64,000 nucleotides of DNA from Hedera helix (Eukaryota > Streptophyta > Magnoliopsida > Apiales > Araliaceae), in contig OX359264.1 of NCBI GenBank assembly GCA_947179155.2, positions 56,289,202 to 56,353,201 on the forward strand, written 5' to 3'. Below, in pieces: positions 23,060 through 34,738 of this stretch. How positions within the stretch are numbered: the first letter of the stretch is position 1; every line of letters begins with the position of its first letter. The notes beneath the pieces are model-generated. The model ran no database searches. It saw only the letters and a list, made by a program, of their open reading frames with translations, and was not told the origin of the DNA. A program made the translations under genes and the position numbers.

Positions 23060-26000
23060 TCAGCATTCAATGAAATGAATTAAGTCCAAGCAATGCTTGA
23101 ACTTTTCTGCCGTAACTGACTTTGTGAGCATATCCGCGACATTCTCCTTTGTGTGGACTTTGCGAACTGCAATGTCACCACTATTCAGCCACTCACGAAT
23201 CTTGTGATACCGAACATCTATATGTTTGGTCCTGGCGTGGAACACCTGGTTCTTCGCTAAATGAATAGCACTTTGACTATCACACTGTATCTGGATATTG
23301 TCCTGCATGAAACCTAGTTCTTCAACTAGCCCCTTTAGCCACAAAGCCTCCTTGCCTGCCTCTGTCAACGCCATATACTCAGCCTCTGTTGTTGATAATG
23401 CTACCGTAGACTGCAACACTGACCTCCAACATATACATCCTCCACAAAATGTATATACAAACCCTGTCATAGATCTCCTTGAATCTAGATCTCCAGCATA
23501 ATCCGAATCAACAAACCCTGTAACCTCACTTCTCGCAGTATCACGATCAAACACAAGACCGTAACTGGTTGTACCTGCTAGATAACGAAAAATCCATTTA
23601 ACAGCATTCCAATGCTCTTTCCCTGGATTTGCCATATACCTGCTAACCATACTAACTGTATGTGAGATATCTGGTCTTGTACATACCATGGCATACATGA
23701 GACAACCCACCGCATTTGCATACGGTACTTTGGACATAGACTCCACCTCATCCTCTGTCTGTGGGCCCAACTGTGAAGATAACTTGAAATGTGCTGCCAA
23801 CGGAGTGCTAACTGTTTTAGCATTATGCATGTTAAACCTCTCCAATACTTTCTGCACATATCCTTTCTGAGTTAACCACAGCTTTCCTACCTGACGATCT
23901 CTGTGAATTTCCATACCTAGGATCTTCTTGGCTGACCCAAGATCCTTCATTTCAAATTCACTGCTCAATAAATTCTTTAACTGAAGAATATATGTCATCC
24001 TCTTTGCTGCTATCAACATGTCATCGACATATAATGTCAACAGTACTAGAGAACCATCATCAAGCGATCTGAAATACACACATGGATCATACTCAGAACG
24101 AGAGTAACCATGAGCCACCATGAAGCTATCAAACCGCATGTACCACTGTCTCGGGGACTGCTTCAGACCATAGAGAGACTTTTTCAAGCTACAAACTAAG
24201 TCTTCTTTCGCTGGTTCAATAAACCCCTCCGGTTGCTTCATGTAGATATTTTCTTCTAAATCACCATGGAGAAAAGCTGTTTTCACATCAAGCTGCTCTA
24301 ACTCCATATACTGTGATGCTACGATAGATAAGATCAACCGAATCGACGTGTGTTTCACAACTGGTGAAAAGATCTCATTGTAGTCGATTCCTTCTCTCTG
24401 AGAGAATCCCTTTACCACTAATCTGGCCTTGAATCTTTCACCTTCTTTATCAGACTGAGCTTCCTTTTTCCTGAACACCCACTTGCATCCTATAGCCTTT
24501 GATCCTTTTGGAAGTTGAATTAACTCCCAAGTCTGGTTCTTCTGTAAAGACTCCATCTCTTCTGCCATCGCTATCGCCCATTTATCATTATCCTCGGACT
24601 GAATAGCATCTTGATAGCTAGTTGGATCTCCACTACCTGCAATCAAGGCAAAGGCAACCATGTCTTCAAACTCGTATCTTTGCACTGGTTTGCTGACTCG
24701 CCTTTCCCGATCTCTAACAAGATTATAGGATCTCTCTTGGGAATCTGAAGGATGATCATCTTCAATCTCTTCAGCTTCTTTTGTCTCTTCAGGAAGCTCC
24801 ACCTCAACTAGGTGTTTTTGCAACTCATTTGTTGCAGATTCTTCATTTTCAGATTTGTTCAGCATGTGTTTCTCATTGAACACCACATCACTGCTAACAA
24901 TCTTCTTCTTGGACATCGGATCCCATAACCTGTATCCTTTGACTCCATTTTCATATCCAAGGAAAATACATTCCTTTGACCTTGGATCAAGTTTGGATTG
25001 TCGCTCCTCGACCGGCAAATGAACATAAGCTGGACAACCAAAGATTTTCATTACAGAAAAATCAACTGGTTTCCCAGTCCATACCTCCTCGGGAATTTTG
25101 TAATCAATTCCAGCTGAAGGGGATCGATTTATCAGATAACAGGCTGTGTTGACTGCCTCGGCCCAGAAATTCTTGGACAAACCTGCATTCAACCTCATAC
25201 ATCTGGCGCGTTCCAACAGAGTTCTGTTCATCCTCTTTGCAACCCCATTTTGCTCTGGAGTTCTTTTAACTGAGAAGTGCCTGGTGATACCTTCATCCTG
25301 AAAGAACTGTAGGAATGACTTGTCCTTGTATTCCATGACATTATCTGATATGAAATACTTCAGCTTCTTTCCGGTCTGGTTTTCTACTTTAGCTTTCCAC
25401 TGCTTAAAGATTCTGAAAACCTCGGACTTCTGCTTCATAAAATACACCCACACCTATCTGGAGTAGTCATATATGAAGCTGACAAAATAATGGGCTCCAC
25501 CCATTGACGTATCCTTGATCGGGCCCCAGACATCTGAATGTACATAATCAAGTACATTTTTACTGGTATGTGCTCCTGCCTTGAAGCTGACCCTTCGTTG
25601 TTTGCCGTACAAACAATACTTGCAAAATTCCAAACTGCACGTTTTGACACCTTTCAGCAACTGCCTTTTGTGAAGTTCTTTTATTCCACCTTCACTCAAG
25701 TGACCAAGTCGCATATGCCATAATTCTGTGCAATCACTGTTGGAATTATCCTGCACAGAAATCGCTGCTCCACCAGTAACTGTGTCCCCTATCAACTTGT
25801 AAAGGATGCCCTTTTTCTGACCCTTCATAATTACCATTGAACCATTGGTAATTTTCATGACACCATCTCTGACTGAGATATTACAGTCTATAGAGTCAAG
25901 TACTCCAACCGATAACAAGCTCTTCTTCAATTCTGGAATATACCTTACTTCACCCAATGTTCTGACGACCCCATCAAACATTTTAACTTTGATGGTGCCT

Positions 26001-27043
26001 ATCCCGGTAACTTTGCAGATTGCATTGTTACCCAATATCACAGAACCACCATTGCAGGATGTAAAAGTATCAAACCAATCCCTGTGAGGGGACATATGAA
26101 AAGAACAACCGGAATCCATGTACCAATCTGTAAGGCTGCTACTGTCTCTAACGGATAAGAGATCTCCTCGTGAAGCTTCATTTTCTACCACTGTGTACAG
26201 CTCTCCGTCGCTGCAAACATCCGTTTTCTCAGCAACATTAGCAGAATTTTCAATCTGTTTACCTTTCTTCTTGTTCTCCTTTTTCAACAATGGACACTTA
26301 TTTTTGAAGTGACCCTTCTCGTGGCAATGATAACACTCGACCTGAGATATATCCTTCTTGCCTGGTCTCGACTGAGACCTTCCTCGTTCCTTGCCGAAAT
26401 TCTTCTTCCGATTAGGACCCCTGCCACACCCATTTAAAAAAGCAAGAAGACTATCTCCTTGATCTCTGAAAGTAGTGCCCCTGAACTTATCCTGGTCCAG
26501 GACTGCAGACATCACATCATCAACTACAAGCTTTTCCTTCCCTACAAGGAGAGTAGTCTGGAGAGTTGAGTATGAATCTGGTAGAGAAACAAGAAGCAAT
26601 AAGGCTTTATCTTCTTCATCCAGCGTTACATCGATACTGGTCTGTTGGGTCACCAATCTATTAAACTCATTAATATGATTGGTCAAATCTGACCCTTCTT
26701 TCATCCGAAGCCGGTACAATTCCTTCTTCAAATATAACCGGTTTGACAGAGACTTCGACTTGTAAACTTTCTCAAGTTTCTCCCACAAGTCTTTCGGAGA
26801 GGTTTCTGTCAAAACCTGATATTTGATCTGTGGTGCCAAACTCAATCTGATTGTTGCCACAACCTTTGCTTCAAGTTCTGCCCATTTTTCTTCTGTCACA
26901 GTTGCTGGTTTCTTTTCTTTCCCTTATAGTGCATTTGCCAATCCTTGTTGAACTAATACATCTTTGACTGTACTTTGCCAAATACTAAAATTTGACTTTC
27001 CATCAAATGGTTCAACATCGTACCTCAAACTCGTACTTGTCAT
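23060..27043 (-). pseudogene. Copia Gag-Pol polyprotein with two in-frame stops
   Basis: One frame of 1328 codons from ATG at 27043. Zinc knuckle CYHCHEKGHFKNKC at codons 237-250; protease WYMDSGCSF near 310; pre-integrase LWHMRLGHLS near 440; integrase with Asp in VHSDVWGP and Asp 567 in FISDN; reverse transcriptase YVDD at 1005-1008; RNase H to the end. Stops at codon 40 (TAA, 26924-26926) and codon 530 (TAG, 25454-25456) break an otherwise unbroken frame. At codon 603 the third catalytic acidic residue of integrase, normally in NGVAER, is Lys (NGVAKR), with exactly 35 residues between it and Asp 567. No indels were found, consistent with recent arrival. Confidence 0.92.
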
Positions 27044-27114
27044 CTTTGTATTTGTGAGCTGCGAGATTTCTCAATAAATGGATCGTTCCTAGACACCAAC
27101 GGCGTGAACCAAAA

Positions 27115-27127
27115 GCTCTTGATACCA
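27115..27127 (-). other. Copia primer-binding site, tRNA-Met type
   Basis: On the minus strand TGGTATCAAGAGC lies five bases inside the 5' LTR. It is close to the TGGTATCAGAGC site for initiator tRNA-Met, with one inserted A. Confidence 0.75.
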
Positions 27128-27132
27128 ATTGT

Positions 27133-27671
27133 TGTTAAATCAGGCTCACAAAAATAACACTAAGATAACACACGCACACAACTGTATGAGATAAAAATAA
27201 TGACACAAGAATTTTACGTGGAAACCCAACTGGGAAAAACCACGGGGAGAGATCTCAGAAATCCACTATGAAAATAATATGGAGAATACAATCATTGTTT
27301 CTGAGAAAATAAACTCACTGATTATTTTCTCTCTTTCTCTACCTACCTCACTCTTTACTCTAGCTCAACTGAGCTTTTATCTCTCTCTGTCTCTCAGATG
27401 CCTTTCTGATGCGTAGTATAAGCTTCTGATGTTGTTGTATATTTCTTGCAAACGAGTGCTCTATTTATACTTGAAATAGAGGGAGCAATATTCCTTGATT
27501 CTTGGGACAAAGTCAAATATCAAAATCTGCAGCACACAAAGGCATATTTGCGCATGCATACCGCATACAATTTCATTTTTAGTGTCTGCTGACTATTGAC
27601 AAATGTGCACAAGCATTAATGAGGTTTAATGAGGAGGCCACCGTCTGACAAATATGAGCCAATTTTCAACA
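27133..27671 (-). repeat. Copia 5' LTR, full length (539 bp)
   Basis: Bounded on the plus strand by TGTTAAATCAGG on the left and TTTTCAACA on the right. Placing the left border at 27133 rests on the TG and on the primer site lying next to it, since the other LTR lacks this end. Confidence 0.8.
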
Positions 27672-28362
27672 ATGTCTGCGCACGACACAGTTTTATGGCA
27701 TATAGCTTCAAGCTTGGCCTTTGCCTCATGGATCACCTCTAGTCCTCTCAGGGTTGCTCCGTTGGCCCCATTTTCTTGCTCTGATCGATTTCCCGGTGTG
27801 GACTTTAGTAGTATGGAAGCATCACAACCCTAAAACAACAATTAAAGCCTACTCCATTAGTTTTTGGGGTTATTAAAATCTTGAACTTGGGCCTATATAT
27901 ACTTGCATGCACTCGAGATCGATGAAGACTTCTAAGACCACTAGAAAATAAATATACCTTAAAAGTCAGTTTAAGAGAAGTATGTAATTTTGGACCGGAC
28001 AAAAAAAAAGTAGTCAAACAGATGGAGTATTTTATAGAACTTACCCTCACAAAGCAGTCGTGGAAATAGACCCGAATGAGACCAGCAGCTATTCCAGGGT
28101 TAAGTTTGATTTCCTTGCTCACAGTCTTCCTCACTACCCTTTCTGCCGATGGGCAAGATTTCCAAAAAAAATCTTGTTCCAAGTGATTATTATGCGCAGC
28201 GTAAATCTCCGGTGTTACAATAAGAATAACCAAAAAGGCTGCACAAAAGAGAACTGCAGCCCAGGAGTTGTCATCTTTGATTAAGTAATTAAGAGGAGAT
28301 CAAAAAAGAGATCGATGAGTTATGCTCAATCTTCTTAGAATTAGACTATATATATATAGTTT

Positions 28363-30153
28363 CTATTTTGGTAGCATTGATGAACAAATGTAGTGGCTTA
28401 CAGTATATATTATGATTTGTTTCTTATGTTTGCATAGCATTGATGAAACAGTAGATGATAATCCAAAATTAATATATATTGGCAGTGCTGAACAGGCCGT
28501 CCTAGGGTTACCTGCGATGCAAGATCTTCCGAGCATATTAATCTCTCCCTCTCACAAAAATATATAGTAGCATTTACAAAATCAGCTAACATTAATGTTA
28601 TACTTTTATTTTATGCTTACACTTAAAAATAGCAAATTCTTTTAGTGTTAGTTGCATGGCAATTGATGACAAAGCCATAAATTTATCCAGTGCATTCACT
28701 TAAATATATATTTTATAAAATTCAAAAAATTAAATGGGCCTGCTCACTTATTATACACCCAAAATTTTCAAAGTTTTTACATGTAAAATAATTCTAATTT
28801 TATTGTGGCTACCTAACCTTAGTTTATTCAACCTATAAGTTCGTTGATAATGAAACTATAATGACAAATATAAAATATTGTATAATTTTATACTACTATC
28901 AAGAAATATACGATTCAATAGGGAAAAAACAAAGAAAACTCTTTTTGTACAAAAGAGATGGTACTTCAAAATGTGCTTACAAAAAATAAGAGTAACTTGT
29001 ATAAATATAAGTTGTTATGAAAATAATGGGTTAAGAGTGGTGACTGTCTTTTAATTTTTTTTAGAGAAAAAGGGAGACAAATGAAACTGTGTTCTCAGAG
29101 GGAAGATACGGAGATAAAAGAAACTGAGATATAAATATTTAACCATAACTTTATAATACTCAGTTTCCTTTATGGAGTAGAAACTCTATTTTCTTTTCTC
29201 TTCTCTTCCCTTCTCTGCCCTCCCTTTTTTTCTCATTTAAAACTTGGACGAAATATAAAACAACTAATTTATTAATGGTGATTTTGTAATTTTATTAATT
29301 AAAATTACGTCGTTTTATCAACTGATTAAGATGAAAGTTAAATATGAGTTTTGTAGAACAAAGGGTATAAAATATAATATTTAAATACATTTACCACGGC
29401 TTAAAATCTATACCAAACACTAATTAAAAGAAATTGTTACAAATGTCACATAAATGCTTTGATGAAATTAGATGGAAAAATCGACAACTTTTCTAATAGT
29501 ATGATCTCCAAAGAGATTCTAAATTTGGAAAGGGAGTAAAGTGTTCGAGTTAGATTAGATGAACTTGCATATGGCTTAATGATAATGTTTATAGCATAAA
29601 ACGGAACACCATTTGCTATCATCTCTCTGAATAAGGTAAAAAACAGGACCTGCCGACCCTCTCCATGACCAAGTCTATGTAGTAGTGACCATCATAAAAA
29701 TAAATAAATAATTGATAATTTAGAAGAGAGACTCATTTATGTACAGAGGGAGTATATTTATTAGATAAATACTCATTTATTCTATTGTCATTTACGTTTA
29801 TACAAATGAGTGGCAAATCATTCAGTGGCTCAATAACAAAGTTGCACAAGCCAAACTGATCCTTTATAATGAATGCTTCACATAAATGTAGAGCAAGATG
29901 ATCAAGCAGTTTTTGTTATTCTTGTTCGGGTTATTTCTTCTTACAAATCATCTAAAACGGGTAACACGTAAAAGAAACATATCGGAATTTTGCAGACAAT
30001 GTTTACGGAGAAAAGTTATTTCTTTCACTACTAAATTATTTATTACAACTCACGATCATCTATTTTTGGGAATGAAAATGAAAATGGAAGGAAAACGCAA
30101 ACTATATAAAATTAAAATAAAAAAAAAAGCTTCTGGAGAACAAACTAACGTTA
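28363..30153. other. Gene-free AT-rich interval
   Basis: Lies upstream of the dead peroxidase and downstream of the cyclophilin 3' end. I see no coding sequence or clear repeat. A plus-strand frame at 29898-30359 overlaps the cyclophilin's last exon in antisense and is not a gene. Confidence 0.5.
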
Positions 30154-33100
30154 TCATAGAGGAAGTTCACCACTGTCCGCTATCACAACTTTGCTCTTGG
30201 GTGTTCCACTTTGTTTTCCTTCAGCTTCCACCTTATAAACCACATCCATTCCAGATAGCACCTTCCCAAAGACAACATGTTTGCCATCCAACCTGCATTA
30301 GTTTCAGATATAAGTTTAAGAGAGTCACAGAATTTGAGCCTAGAAACTTGGCCTTATAACACAGGATACTCAAATTAATAAGCACGGGAACTTAAATGGT
30401 TGAGTATTATACATGGTAAAAGATATTTCTTTGGATAAGCAAAAAAGCCGAGGTGTACTTATAATTTATTTATCTATTCAGTTGCATGAGTAGTTTACGT
30501 ACCAGCTGGTTGTGACAGTCGTGATGAAGAATTGTGAACCATTGGTGTCTTTACCAGCATTTGCCATTGATAGAAGCCCTTCACATGGACAATAAGAAAA
30601 TGTTCATCATCCGTTAATTTGCTAGCATGCTACTGAATTTGTAACTTAGTTTAATAAAACCTTGTCATATGGCTGATATTATTTCTGAGAATTTGGAAGA
30701 AGACAAAGGACACCAAGAAAGAAAATAAGCCTGCTACCTGGCCCAGTATGCTTGATCTTGAAATTCTCATCTGCAAACTTCTCTCCGTATATAGATTCCC
30801 CCCCTCTTCCATCACCAAGGGTGAAGTCACCACCTTGAAGCATAAAGCTAGGAATAATTCTATGGAAACTACTCCCCTTGTAATGGAGAGGTTTACCACT
30901 CTTTCCAACACCTTTCTCACCTGAAGTGATATATAAACACATTTGTAAAATTAACTCAGCAAGATATACTAAACACGGACAGGAATAGGCTGTTTTGCTT
31001 TTGAATTCCAAACTCATATTTTTTTGTCGTTTCAGTACACTTAAAAATATTAGGTACACTTTGCGTAACAAATAATGACATAAACGAATTATTTAGCGAT
31101 ACTATGCTCATTGAATCTGAACATTGACATTATCAAAGGTGGATCCTTAAATTAAGACAAGGAAAAGCATTTAAATCAATTTACTTGTCCAAAATCAAGG
31201 GAGTTTTTAAATCAATGTACCTGTGCAGAGCGCTCTAAAATTTTCTGCAGGCAAAAAATAAATATGCAAATTAATACTCATGAAGAATGAAGGATATTAC
31301 AATAACATGTGCGAAATAATTAAAACAAAGCCTTAACAAGTGCAGGACATCAGATGTAATGTCATACCTGCAGTTTTTGGAACCGTCTTCCCAAAGAGAC
31401 CCATTACAATACGCCCTGAAAACAAAACAAATATATTTCTAGTATCAGTGCACAATATATATTGTGGAATGTATTTTACTCTTTGAAAAAACAGCACAAT
31501 GTTTGCACTAGGGAAGGTAAGTCTTTTATGTGTTTATCTACATGTAAAATGCTTTTATTTGAGGTTGACCAGCGATTTGGGTTCCCTAAAATAGTATTCA
31601 GCTTAGAGACTGAGACTCTGAGAGGGCTTAGAAAATCAAAAACCAAAAATCTTTTAATTTGATAGCTACTAGACAACCAAAAAGAACACCAAAATGAGGT
31701 GCGTTAAGTTCACCTTTAATTTTCAAAAAAAAAGAAGTGATCAGAGAGGAGCCCTATCAACCACATCCTCATCACAGGGGTATGAAGCTTATTTTTCTTC
31801 TGACTGTGAAAAATAGTTCCAAATAATTTCAACAGATCTAGTTTCAAACCATTCATAAAGAAACCACTACGCTCCACATCAGTGCATGTCAAAAAGTGCA
31901 TCTTCTCATTAAATTTTTTTCTATGTGAGAGCTTCATGCTCTTAACATATAAAAAGTTACTTTGCTAATAAATAATAAAGGAATTAGTATTGGGAGTACT
32001 TCTACACTTTAGCGGTACTCAAAGCTACTTCCACATAGCAACCTTTTGACTGAAAAAAAAAACAAAGAGGGACAATATGCTCCAGATATACCAACAGAAG
32101 GAAACGATAGATTTGAATACAGAAAGTAGAGCATACCAGCTGGTTTTCCAGCAATCTCAACATCAAAGAACACTTTGTGAGTCACTTCCTTCAAATCTTC
32201 ACTTGACTTTTTCTTCGCCTGCAGAGCCAATGAATTTATCAGATATAACCATTCCACTTACTAGAAAAGAAAAGAAAAGAAAAGAAGATATAAGCATTCT
32301 TTCTACTTATGAAATGGAGAAGCTACATTATGCAACTTGAAAGTAGATAAATCTGGGCAGATTATTTAAGAAGTTAGAAGAAGAAAGTTACAACTAATGA
32401 TTGTTGTTTAGTTAAGAACAATAAGACCTGCTTTATATTGAATCTAGTAACTTGTTTTTATGTTCCAGTTTGTCCAAAATTTATCCAAAAGTTCTTGACC
32501 ATTTCTGGTTGATATCAACCTTAATCAACACAAGATTTAAAAAGGGGGTAACTACGCTAGCTTCTTAAAATTAATGGACAACTTAGCCACCAAGAAAAAT
32601 CAGAAACAAAAAAAACCTGTTTTCTCACGATATTCTAAATGTAGACTCCGTTTGCCATGAAATGTATTTCACTGAATTTCATTTATATGTAAAAAGCTCT
32701 TTTTTTTTCTTATGCTGGTTATAATCATGTCCACAAACATGTGTATGTGCAGAATACATATGAATACGTGCATATAAATGAACTTATAGCTTACTATAAT
32801 TTGCACAAGTATAGGTGAACTACATATGTATCATGCCTGTATAAGCGCACCTATATGAATATGTATGTATACACACACACACACACTTATATACCCATAT
32901 ATTACTATGATGTATGACTAATGACTAATTACCTAGTAAATTGCCTTGCCCGAAGGATTTCTCAAATCAATTTGTTAGGACTTTGAGTAAATTTATCATC
33001 AAAAATAGAAAAAGACAACATTGTTATGTCAAACCTAGCAGCAGTCATAAGGATAAAGCGGTGTGCATTCTCTTAGCCAAGACAAGTGAATCTAACTTGG

Positions 33101-33620
33101 TTGCTAACTAGCTTGTAATTAACATATCCAAGAAAAGTACGTTGTAAAAATACATTCCATTTTCTATAACTTTTCTGGTGTCAATTTCAATTCTCTATCA
33201 GCAAACAAGATCAAATAAACTATCCAAACAAAACAGATCACTGGACTCGTATAAATCGACTATGAAGCCCAATACATCTCTGCCTTGAGCAGAATAAACA
33301 AACAAAGACAACACTTTTATGCGCTGAATAACAAATGACAAACAGAGAAGATGATTCTCAGGAAACTATATACAAATTTGTCAAAAATTATAAGTTTCTA
33401 TCACAGATCGAATATCGTGTAATCATGATTCATAAGTGTAAACAATCAAACAACAATAATCAAATATATTAAAACCCTAGGGAGAATGATCGGATCACAA
33501 CAGCAAAACGGCTATAAACACTCATAGAAGTGTTTGGAAAAGTACCTGAGCGAGTGCTAGGGTTCCGAAAAGGACTAAACTGACTAGCAGAGTCACCGAA
33601 ATCAAGCTCCTTCCTGCCAT
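30154..33620 (-). CDS. CYP20-1: Secretory cyclophilin (peptidyl-prolyl isomerase), CYP20-1/ROC7 type
   Basis: Seven exons: 33546-33620, 32137-32218, 31368-31415, 31221-31244, 30738-30920, 30503-30578, 30154-30292. They join in frame to 208 residues, close to the 204 of Arabidopsis ROC7. Residues 1-24 are a signal peptide (MAGRSLISVTLLV...TLALA), so the protein enters the ER. The isomerase fold follows: FFDVEIAGKPAGRIVMGLFG, then FHRIIPSFMLQGGDFT with the catalytic Arg, Phe and Gln, then NGSQFFITTV and WLDGKHVVFGKV with the drug-binding Trp. It ends DSGELPL with no KDEL signal. Exon 4 is only 24 bp. The function, proline cis-trans isomerisation in the secretory pathway, comes from the family. 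It is transcribed away from the APD gene. Confidence 0.93.
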
Positions 33621-33662
33621 ATCAGCTCGGTTCACTACCTCTCTGTTGCGGACTGCGTATAG

Positions 33663-33690
33663 TGAGAGAGAGAGAGAGACTATATATTGG
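33663..33690 (-). promoter_or_regulatory. TATA box and GA/CT repeat of the cyclophilin promoter
   Basis: Read on the minus strand, CCAATATATA is followed by a CT repeat of about nine units, then the ATG at 33620. The TATA element is about 65 bases before the start codon. CT repeats at transcription starts are common in plant core promoters. Confidence 0.5.
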
Positions 33691-34738
33691 AGGGGAGAGA
33701 TTAATCTTCACCAATAGTTGCCAGACACGTATTAAGTTTAGCTGTTTCGGATCGATATTATTGGTTGAAGGGTCGTGGGCTTCTTTTTATTGTTGTAGGA
33801 CTTGTTTTTATTTATTTATTGTCACATCACACGCTAGATTCACATTTTAATGGAATCTCAATTTAGATATTATTTATTTATTTTAATTTAACTCACGCAC
33901 CCCTTAATTTTGTAAAGAGTTGAACCTCTCATGGTCATAGATACTTTAGTTCTGTCATATTGGTTTATATCCGAGAACGATTTAAAATTTATTAGTATAT
34001 TACTAATATTTATACTTTTTGAATTATAGCAGTATTTTTTATTTTTAAAAGCAAGTGTTAAGTTTAAATATTAAATTTATATTTATGAATTAGATAAATT
34101 ATTTAAAAAAATAAAATTTCTTCTGCATTTGAATTTTTAGTCGTTAAAATTTAATCAAATACATAATTAATCAAATCAAATCAGTTGTGATAAATAATTT
34201 AATAATTAAAGCAGCTCCTTTAAAATAAATGTATCTCCTAAGTTTTTTTTTTTAAAAAAAATAAAATAAATAAACCATACGTTAATCGAGCTTTCAATCG
34301 TGCAGGGTATAATACCAAAAATAAAAAATCATGCAATGGATTATTACCAAATTACACAAGAAAAACTGTTATCAACGAATCCAGCTCAGCCAGAAAAGCA
34401 CCCATTCCGGCGGGCGAAGAGGAGGAAGTGAGCTAAACTGCTCCATGCAACTCCCGTTCCGACGGACACACGGGTCAGTTGTAGCCCTTGTAGGTTCTTC
34501 AGTGGTTACATTATGAATAGTAAGTACTTTTGATTTAATTAACAAAAAGGAAACATTTTCGTCAAATTTTAAACTGTTTCACTTTAGAAAGCCCTTGCTT
34601 TCTTTACACTCTTGTCTAAATTCCATTGAATCATCGACCAAGCAATCAATTTCTTTACACTCTTATCTAAAGTCCATTGAATCATCAACCATCCAATCAA
34701 GTTTTTGAGTGTTAAGCCATAATTTCCTTTCTTAGAAG
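33691..34738. other. Shared upstream interval between CYP20-1 and APD
   Basis: The two genes are head-to-head with about 1.1 kb between start codons. The middle (about 33850-34320) is AT-rich and featureless. A GC-richer patch at 34380-34500 has a 61-codon frame that I do not consider a gene. The APD side ends in a 51-bp tandem duplication. Confidence 0.55.
34599..34700. repeat. 51-bp tandem duplication in the APD leader
   Basis: 34599-34649 and 34650-34700 are two copies of the same 51-bp unit, starting TTTCTTTACACTCTT and ending CAATCAA, with a handful of substitutions. The second copy ends 38 bases before the APD start codon, so both are probably in its 5' leader. Confidence 0.85.

Larger units (their letters stand above)
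22484..27671 (-). mobile_element. Ty1/copia LTR retrotransposon, 3'-truncated, nearly intact ORF
   Basis: 5.19 kb on the minus strand, so the 5' LTR is at the right. Order gag, protease, integrase, reverse transcriptase, RNase H is that of Ty1/copia. The right LTR (27133-27671) starts TGTTGAAAATTGG on the minus strand; the left copy ends early at 22484, lacking 58 bp. Over the 481 shared bases I see only three differences, so insertion is recent. The primer site and purine tract are present. No target duplication survives: the right flank is ATGTC and the left flank is peroxidase sequence from about 30 codons further on, implying a deletion after insertion. Confidence 0.95.
21951..28270 (-). 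pseudogene. Class III peroxidase, interrupted by a copia element
   Basis: Secretory haem peroxidase relic. Exon 1 (about 28045-28270) encodes a hydrophobic leader, then FFWKSCPSAERVV and RVYFHDCFVR with distal Arg and His. Exon 2 (27672-27829) begins GCDASILL and stops inside VSCADI, exactly at the copia LTR. After the transposon, exon 3/4 sequence resumes at 22483 with ISLESEAGKNLPP and carries GAHSIG (haem-ligand His), NRLYSLND and DRLDNQFYRNLKN, ending VN with a stop at 21951. About 30 codons that should follow ADI are missing. Other defects: a frameshift in an A-run at about 22236-22242, no in-frame ATG for exon 1, and conserved Cys replaced in GIVESVF and RENYGIVN. A promoter-like TATATATATA lies at 28348-28362. 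The gene cannot make a functional enzyme. Confidence 0.92.

Noticed and set aside
29898..30359. 153-residue plus-strand frame
   Set aside because: It overlaps the last cyclophilin exon in antisense, and the rest is Lys/Phe-rich AT composition.
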